From Tritrichomonas musculus (lineage: Eukaryota; Parabasalia; Tritrichomonadida; Tritrichomonadidae): 64,000 nucleotides of DNA. Positions 58,470-64,000 of the stretch are shown one piece after another. Position numbers and translations under genes: made by a program. A model generated the notes under the pieces. It saw only the letters and a program-made list of their open reading frames with translations. It ran no database searches and was not told the DNA's origin. Positions within the stretch are counted from its first letter, which is position 1. Every line of letters starts with the position of its first letter. The DNA lies in contig JAPFFF010000002.1 in the NCBI GenBank assembly GCA_039105265.1, positions 806,001-870,000 of the forward strand, in the 5' to 3' direction.

Positions 58470-61400
58470 GAAAAAGAAGAAGAAGATGATGAAAATGAAA
58501 AAGAAGAAGAAGATGATGAAAATGAAAAAGAAGAAGAAGATGATGAAAATGAAAAAGAAGAAGAAGATGATGAAAATGAAAAAGAAGAAGAAGATGATGA
58601 AAATGAAAAAGAAGAAGAAGATGATGAAAATGAAAAAGAAGAAGAAGATGATGAAAATGAAAAAGAAGAAGAAGATGATGAAAATGAAAAAGAAGAAGAA
58701 GATGATGAAAATGGAAAAGAAGAAGAAGATGATGAAAATGAAAAAGAAGAAGAAGATGATGAAAATGAAAAAGAAGAAGAAGATGATGAAAATGGAAAAG
58801 AAGAAGAAGAAGATGAAAATGAAAAAGAAAAAGAAGATGATGAAAATGAAAAAGAAGAAGAAAATGATGAAAATGAAAAAGAAGAAGAAGATGATGAAAA
58901 TGGAAAAGAAGAAGAAGATGATGAAAATGAAAAAGAAGAAGAAGATGATGAAAATGAAAAAGAAGAAGAAGATGATGAAAATGGAAAAGAAGAAGAAGAT
59001 GATGAAAATGAAAATGGAAAAGAAGAAGAAGAAGATGAAAATGAAAAAGAAGAAGAAGATGATGAAAATGAAAAAGAAGAAGAAGATGATGAAAATGGAA
59101 AAGAAGAAGAAGATGATGAAAATGAAAATGGAAAAGAAGAAGAAGATGATGAAAATGAAAAAGAAGAAGAAGATGATGAAAATGAAAAAGAAGAAGAAAA
59201 TGAAGAAGAAGATGATGAAAATGAAAAAGAAGAAGAAGATGATGAAAATGAAAAAGAAGAAGAAGATGATGAAAATGAAAAAGAAGAAGAAGATGATGAA
59301 AATGGAAAAGAAGAAGAAGATGATGAAAATGAAAAAGAAGAAGAAGATGATGAAAATGAAAAAGAAGAAGAAAATGAAGAAGAAGATGATGAAAATGAAA
59401 ATGAAAAAGAAGAAGAAGATGATGAAAATGAAAAAGAAGAAGAAGATGATGAAAATGAAAAAGAAGAAGAAGATGATGAAAATGAAAAAGAAGAAGAAGA
59501 TGATGAAAATGAAAAAGAAGAAGAAAATGATGAAAATGGAAAAGAAGAAGATGATGAAAATGAAAAAGAAGAAGAAGATGATGAAAATGGAAAAGAAGAA
59601 GAAGATGATGAAAATGAAAAAGAAGAAGAAGATGATGAAAATGGAAAAGAAGAAGAAGATGATGAAAATGAAAAAGAAGAAGAAGAAGATGAAAATGAAA
59701 AAGAAGAAGAAGATGATGAAAATGAAAAAGAAGAAGAAGATGATGAAAATGGAAAAGAAGAAGAAGATGATGAAAATGAAAATGGAAAAGAAGAAGAAGA
59801 AGATGAAAATGAAAAAGAAGAAGAAGAAGATGAAAATGAAAAAGAAGAAGAAGATGATGAAAATGAAAAAGAAGAAGAAAATGAAGAAGAAGATGATGAA
59901 AATGAAAAAGAAGAAGAAGATGATGAAAATGGAAAAGAAGAAGAAGATGATGAAAATGAAAAAGAAGAAGAAGATGATGAAAATGAAAAAGAAGAAGAAA
60001 ATGAAGAAGAAGATGATGAAAATGAAAAAGAAGAAGAAGATGATGAAAATGAAAAAGAAGAAGAAGATGATGAAAATGAAAAAGAAGAAGAAGATGATGA
60101 AAATGGAAAAGAAGAAGAAGATGATGAAAATGAAAAAGAAGAAGAAGATGATGAAAATGAAAAAGAAGAAGAAAATGAAGAAGAAGATGATGAAAATGAA
60201 AATGAAAAAGAAGAAGAAGATGATGAAAATGAAAAAGAAGAAGAAGATGATGAAAATGAAAAAGAAGAAGAAGATGATGAAAATGAAAAAGAAGAAGAAG
60301 ATGATGAAAATGAAAAAGAAGAAGAAAATGATGAAAATGGAAAAGAAGAAGATGATGAAAATGAAAAAGAAGAAGAAGATGATGAAAATGGAAAAGAAGA
60401 AGAAGATGATGAAAATGAAAAAGAAGAAGAAGATGATGAAAATGGAAAAGAAGAAGAAGATGATGAAAATGGAAAAGAAGAAGAAGAAGATGAAAATGAA
60501 AAAGAAGAAGAAGATGATGAAAATGAAAAAGAAGAAGAAGATGATGAAAATGAAAAAGAAGAAGAAGAAGAAAATGATGAAAATGGAAAAGAAGAAGAAG
60601 ATGATGAAAATGAAAAAGAAGAAGAAGATGATGAAAATGAAAAAGAAGAAGAAAATGATGAAAATGGAAAAGAAGAAGATGATGAAAATGAAAAAGAAGA
60701 AGAAGATGATGAAAATGGAAAAGAAGAAGAAGATGATGAAAATGGAAAAGAAGAAGAAGATGATGAAAATGAAAAAGAAGAAGAAGATGATGAAAATGGA
60801 AAAGAAGAAGAAGAAGATGAAAATGAAAAAGAAGAAGAAGATGATGAAAATGAAAAAGAAGAAGAAGATGATGAAAATGAAAAAGAAGAAGAAGAAGAAA
60901 ATGATGAAAATGGAAAAGAAGAAGAAGATGATGAAAATGAAAAAGAAGAAGAAGATGATGAAAATGAAAAAGAAGAAGAAGATGATGAAAATGGAAAAGA
61001 AGAAGAAGATGATGAAAATGAAAAAGAAGAAGAAAATGAAGAAGAAGATGATGAAAATGAAAATGAAAAAGAAGAAGAAGATGATGAAAATGAAAAAGAA
61101 GAAGAAGATGATGAAAATGAAAAAGAAGAAGAAGATGATGAAAATGAAAAAGAAGAAGAAGATGATGAAAATGAAAAAGAAGAAGAAGATGATGAAAATG
61201 AAAAAGAAGAAGATGATGATGAAAATGGAAAAGAAGAAGAAGATGATGAAAATGGAAAAGAAGAAGAAGATGATGAAAATGGAAAAGAAGAAGAAGATGA
61301 TGAAAATGGAAAAGAAGAAGAAGATGATGAAAATGAAAAAGAAGAAGAAGATGATGAAAATGGAAAAGAAGAAGAAGAAGATGAAAATGAAAATGGAAAA

Positions 61401-64000
61401 GAAGAAGAAGATGATGAAAATGGAAAAGAAGAAGAAGATGATGAAAATGAAAAAGAAGAAGAAGATGATGAAAATGGAAAAGAAGAAGAAGAAGATGAAA
61501 ATGAAAAAGAAGAAGAAGATGATGAAAATGAAAAAGAAGAAGAAGATGATGAAAATGGAAAAGAAGAAGAAGATGATGAAAATGGAAAAGAAGAAGAAGA
61601 TGATGAAAATGAAAATGGAAAAGAAGAAGAAGAAGATGAAAATGAAAAAGAAGAAGAAGAAGATGAAAATGAAAAAGAAGAAGAAGATGATGAAAATGAA
61701 AAAGAAGAAGAAAATGAAGAAGAAGATGATGAAAATGAAAAAGAAGAAGAAGAAGAAAATGATGAAAATGGAAAAGAAGAAGAAGATGATGAAAATGAAA
61801 AAGAAGAAGAAGATGATGAAAATGAAAAAGAAGAAGAAGATGATGAAAATGGAAAAGAAGAAGAAGATGATGAAAATGAAAAAGAAGAAGAAAATGAAGA
61901 AGAAGATGATGAAAATGAAAATGAAAAAGAAGAAGAAGATGATGAAAATGAAAAAGAAGAAGAAGATGATGAAAATGAAAAAGAAGAAGAAGATGATGAA
62001 AATGAAAAAGAAGAAGAAGATGATGAAAATGAAAAAGAAGAAGAAGATGATGAAAATGAAAAAGAAGAAGAAGATGATGAAAATGGAAAAGAAGAAGAAG
62101 ATGATGAAAATGGAAAAGAAGAAGAAGAAGATGAAAATGAAAATGGAAAAGAAGAAGAAGATGATGAAAATGGAAAAGAAGAAGAAGATGATGAAAATGA
62201 AAAAGAAGAAGAAGATGATGAAAATGGAAAAGAAGAAGAAGAAGATGAAAATGGAAAAGAAGAAGAAGATGATGAAAATGGAAAAGAAGAAGAAGATGAT
62301 GAAAATGAAAAAGAAGAAGAAGATGATGAAAATGGAAAAGAAGAAGAAGATGATGAAAATGAAAAAGAAGAAGAAGAAGATGAAAATGAAAAAGAAGAAG
62401 AAGATGATGAAAATGAAAAAGAAGAAGAAGATGATGAAAATGAAAAAGAAGAAGAAGAAGAAAATGATGAAAATGGAAAAGAAGAAGAAGATGATGAAAA
62501 TGAAAAAGAAGAAGAAGATGATGAAAATGGAAAAGAAGAAGAAGATGATGAAAATGAAAAAGAAGAAGAAGAAGATGAAAATGAAAAAGAAGAAGAAGAT
62601 GATGAAAATGAAAATGGAAAAGAAGAAGAAGAAGATGAAAATGAAAAAGAAGAAGAAGAAGATGAAAATGAAAAAGAAGAAGAAGATGATGAAAATGAAA
62701 AAGAAGAAGAAAATGAAGAAGAAGATGATGAAAATGAAAAAGAAGAAGAAGATGATGAAAATGGAAAAGAAGAAGAAGATGATGAAAATGAAAAAGAAGA
62801 AGAAGATGATGAAAATGAAAATGAAAAAGAAGAAGAAGATGATGAAAATGAAAATGAAAAAGAAGAAGAAGAAGATGAAAATGAAAAAGAAGAAGAAGAA
62901 GATGAAAATGAAAATGAAAAAGAAGAAGAAGATGATGAAAATGGAAAAGAAGAAGAAGATGATGAAAATGAAAAAGAAGAAGAAGAAGAAGATGATGAAA
63001 ATGGAAAAGAAGAAGAAGATGATGAAAATGAAAAAGAAGAAGAAGATGATGAAAATGAAAAAGAAGAAGAAGATGATGAAAATGAAAAAGAAGAAGAAGA
63101 TGATGAAAATGAAAAAGAAGAAGAAGAAGAAAATGATGAAAATGGAAAAGAAGAAGAAGATGATGAAAATGAAAAAGAAGAAGAAGATGATGAAAATGAA
63201 AAAGAAGAAGAAGAAGATGAAAATGAAAAAGAAGAAGAAGATGATGAAAATGAAGAAAAAGAAGAAGAAGAAGATGAAAATGAAAAAGAAGAAGAAGATG
63301 ATGAAAATGGAAAAGAAGAAGAAGATGATGAAAATGAAAAAGAAGAAGAAGATGATGAAAATGGAAAAGAAGAAGAAGATGATGAAAATGAAAAAGAAGA
63401 AGAAGATGATGAAAATGAAAATGAAAAAGAAGAAGAAGATGATGAAAATGAAAATGAAAAAGAAGAAGAAAATGAAGAAGAAGATGATGAAAACGAAAAA
63501 GAAGAAGAAGATGATGAAAATGAAAAAGAAGAAGAAGATGATGAAAATGAAAAAGAAGAAGAAGATGATGAAAATGAAAATGAAGAAGAAGATGATGAAA
63601 ATGAAAATGAAGAAGAAGATGATGAAAATGAAAAAGAAGAAGAAGATGATGAAAATGAAAAAGAAGAAGAAGATGATGAAAATGAAAAAGAAGAAGAAGA
63701 TGATGAAAATGGAAAAGAAGAAGAAGATGATGAAAATGAAAAAGAAGAAGAAGATGATGAAAATGAAAAAGAAGAAGAAGAAGATGAAAATGAAAAAGAA
63801 GAAGAAGAAGAAAATGATGAAAATGGAAAAGAAGAAGATGATGAAAATGAAAAAGAAGAAGAAGATGATGAAAATGAAAATGAAAAAGAAGAAGAAGATG
63901 ATGAAAATGAAAAAGAAGAAGAAGAAGAAAATGATGAAAATGGAAAAGAAGAAGAAGATGATGAAAATGGAAAAGAAGAAGAAGATGATGAAAATGGAAA
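58449..64000 (+). CDS. Acidic repeat frame, open to the right edge, at least 1,850 codons
   Basis: The acidic frame is continuous from the 58445 frameshift to the window end. Register was checked at 58458 and 63960. It has no GGT motif, no Ser (TCA) codons and no nonsense block, so it is composed only of the simplest unit types and resembles the 8-9.7 kb and 41-42 kb sections. An AAC codon at 63494 occurs without the A4 run. No start codon lies in frame, so any gene would have to begin elsewhere. The C-terminus, if any, lies beyond the window. Noncoding satellite is at least as likely. Confidence 0.25.

Larger units (their letters stand above)
1..64000 (+). repeat. 64-kb single-orientation 27-bp minisatellite array
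   Basis: The sequence is built without interruption from about 2,400 units of a 27-bp repeat reading DDENEKEEE in the acidic forward frame. Codons are GAT (Asp), GAA (Glu), AAT (Asn) and AAA (Lys). A frequent variant has GGA for the fifth codon (DDENGKEEE). Length variants insert Glu-Asn (6 bp), Asn-Glu-Glu-Glu (12 bp) or extra Glu codons, nearly all multiples of 3. No unit is inverted and no unique sequence over about 30 bp is present. The canonical unit is 63% A, 26% G, 11% T and 0% C. The array continues past both window ends. No stretch of unique intergenic DNA, RNA gene or promoter-like region is visible anywhere. Confidence 0.98.

Noticed and set aside
1-64000. CRISPR array
   Set aside because: Repeats are directly adjacent with no unique spacers, and the spacing and unit length vary in triplets.
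1-64000. Telomeric or centromeric repeat of a named family
   Set aside because: The unit does not match canonical telomere repeats. Satellite function at a centromere cannot be judged from sequence alone.
1-64000. Phased A-tracts giving intrinsic curvature
   Set aside because: A-runs of four and five recur every 27 bp with a short offset, which is not a multiple of the helical repeat, so strong in-phase bending is not expected.
1-64000. Assignment to a specific organism or to a known acidic repeat protein family
   Set aside because: Asp/Glu/Asn/Lys low-complexity repeats arise independently in many AT-rich eukaryotes and there is no unique flanking sequence here to place them.

Overview
The whole 64 kb is one tandem array of a short minisatellite, and no ordinary gene, RNA gene, mobile element or CRISPR array is visible in it. 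The basic unit is 27 bp. In one forward reading frame it reads DDENEKEEE, with a common variant DDENGKEEE. Frequent length variants insert 6, 9 or 12 bp. Every unit points the same way. The forward strand is almost only A, G and T: the canonical unit has 17 A, 7 G, 3 T and no C, and C occurs only in a few rare variants (TCA, GCA, AAC, one GCT). The array runs off both ends, so its true size and flanks are unknown. The composition, the lack of any bacterial gene and the layered repeat structure suggest an AT-rich eukaryotic genome read by long-read assembly, but nothing here identifies the organism.

The acidic (D/E/N/K) frame is open over long stretches. From 7644 to 38531 (30.9 kb) it never leaves register and is cut only by six TAA codons. 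It contains no start codon except one local Met-Met at 58076-58081. It shows almost no synonymous variation: Glu is GAA, Lys AAA and Asp GAT throughout. The frame one base later is also mostly open and reads as Met/Lys repeats, and the three reverse frames are mostly open too. These are compositional consequences of the repeat and not evidence of genes.

The acidic frame is divided into 25 pieces by two kinds of lesion. First, an identical nonsense block (DENANEEEED, TAA, then Asn-Glu-Val) occurs eight times: 11865, 12579, 17985, 26742, 33036, 36009, 50245 and 53481. Second, single-base losses occur in A-runs, nine of them as the same haplotype: a 4-A run followed 24 bp downstream by an AAC codon. 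Because these lesions are repeated at exact spacings, most are old mutations that were copied along with kilobases of array, and not random sequencing errors.

Layout. 1-9667: two copies of a 3,673-bp higher-order repeat (2322-5994, 5995-9667) after a truncated leading segment. 9.7-12.6 kb: about 1.05-kb internal repeats and the first two nonsense blocks, 714 bp apart. 12.6-36.0 kb: four long stop-to-stop segments sharing a head and a tail module, one containing a 2,805-bp tandem duplication. 36.0-50.2 kb: a long segment containing a 4,567-bp tandem duplication (38751-47884). 29.6-41.0 kb and 46.8-58.4 kb are copies of each other, 17.2-17.5 kb apart. 52.0-58.4 kb carries a cluster of lesions not shared with its sister copy. 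58.45-64.0 kb is a clean open acidic frame that leaves the window.

Interpretation: the array probably began as an acidic low-complexity coding repeat, or merely has that form, and then grew by unequal exchange at the DNA level. At most the left-edge segment (continuing a gene that starts before the window) or the right-edge segment could belong to a translated giant protein. The interior cannot be translated as one protein without stop readthrough and frameshifting.
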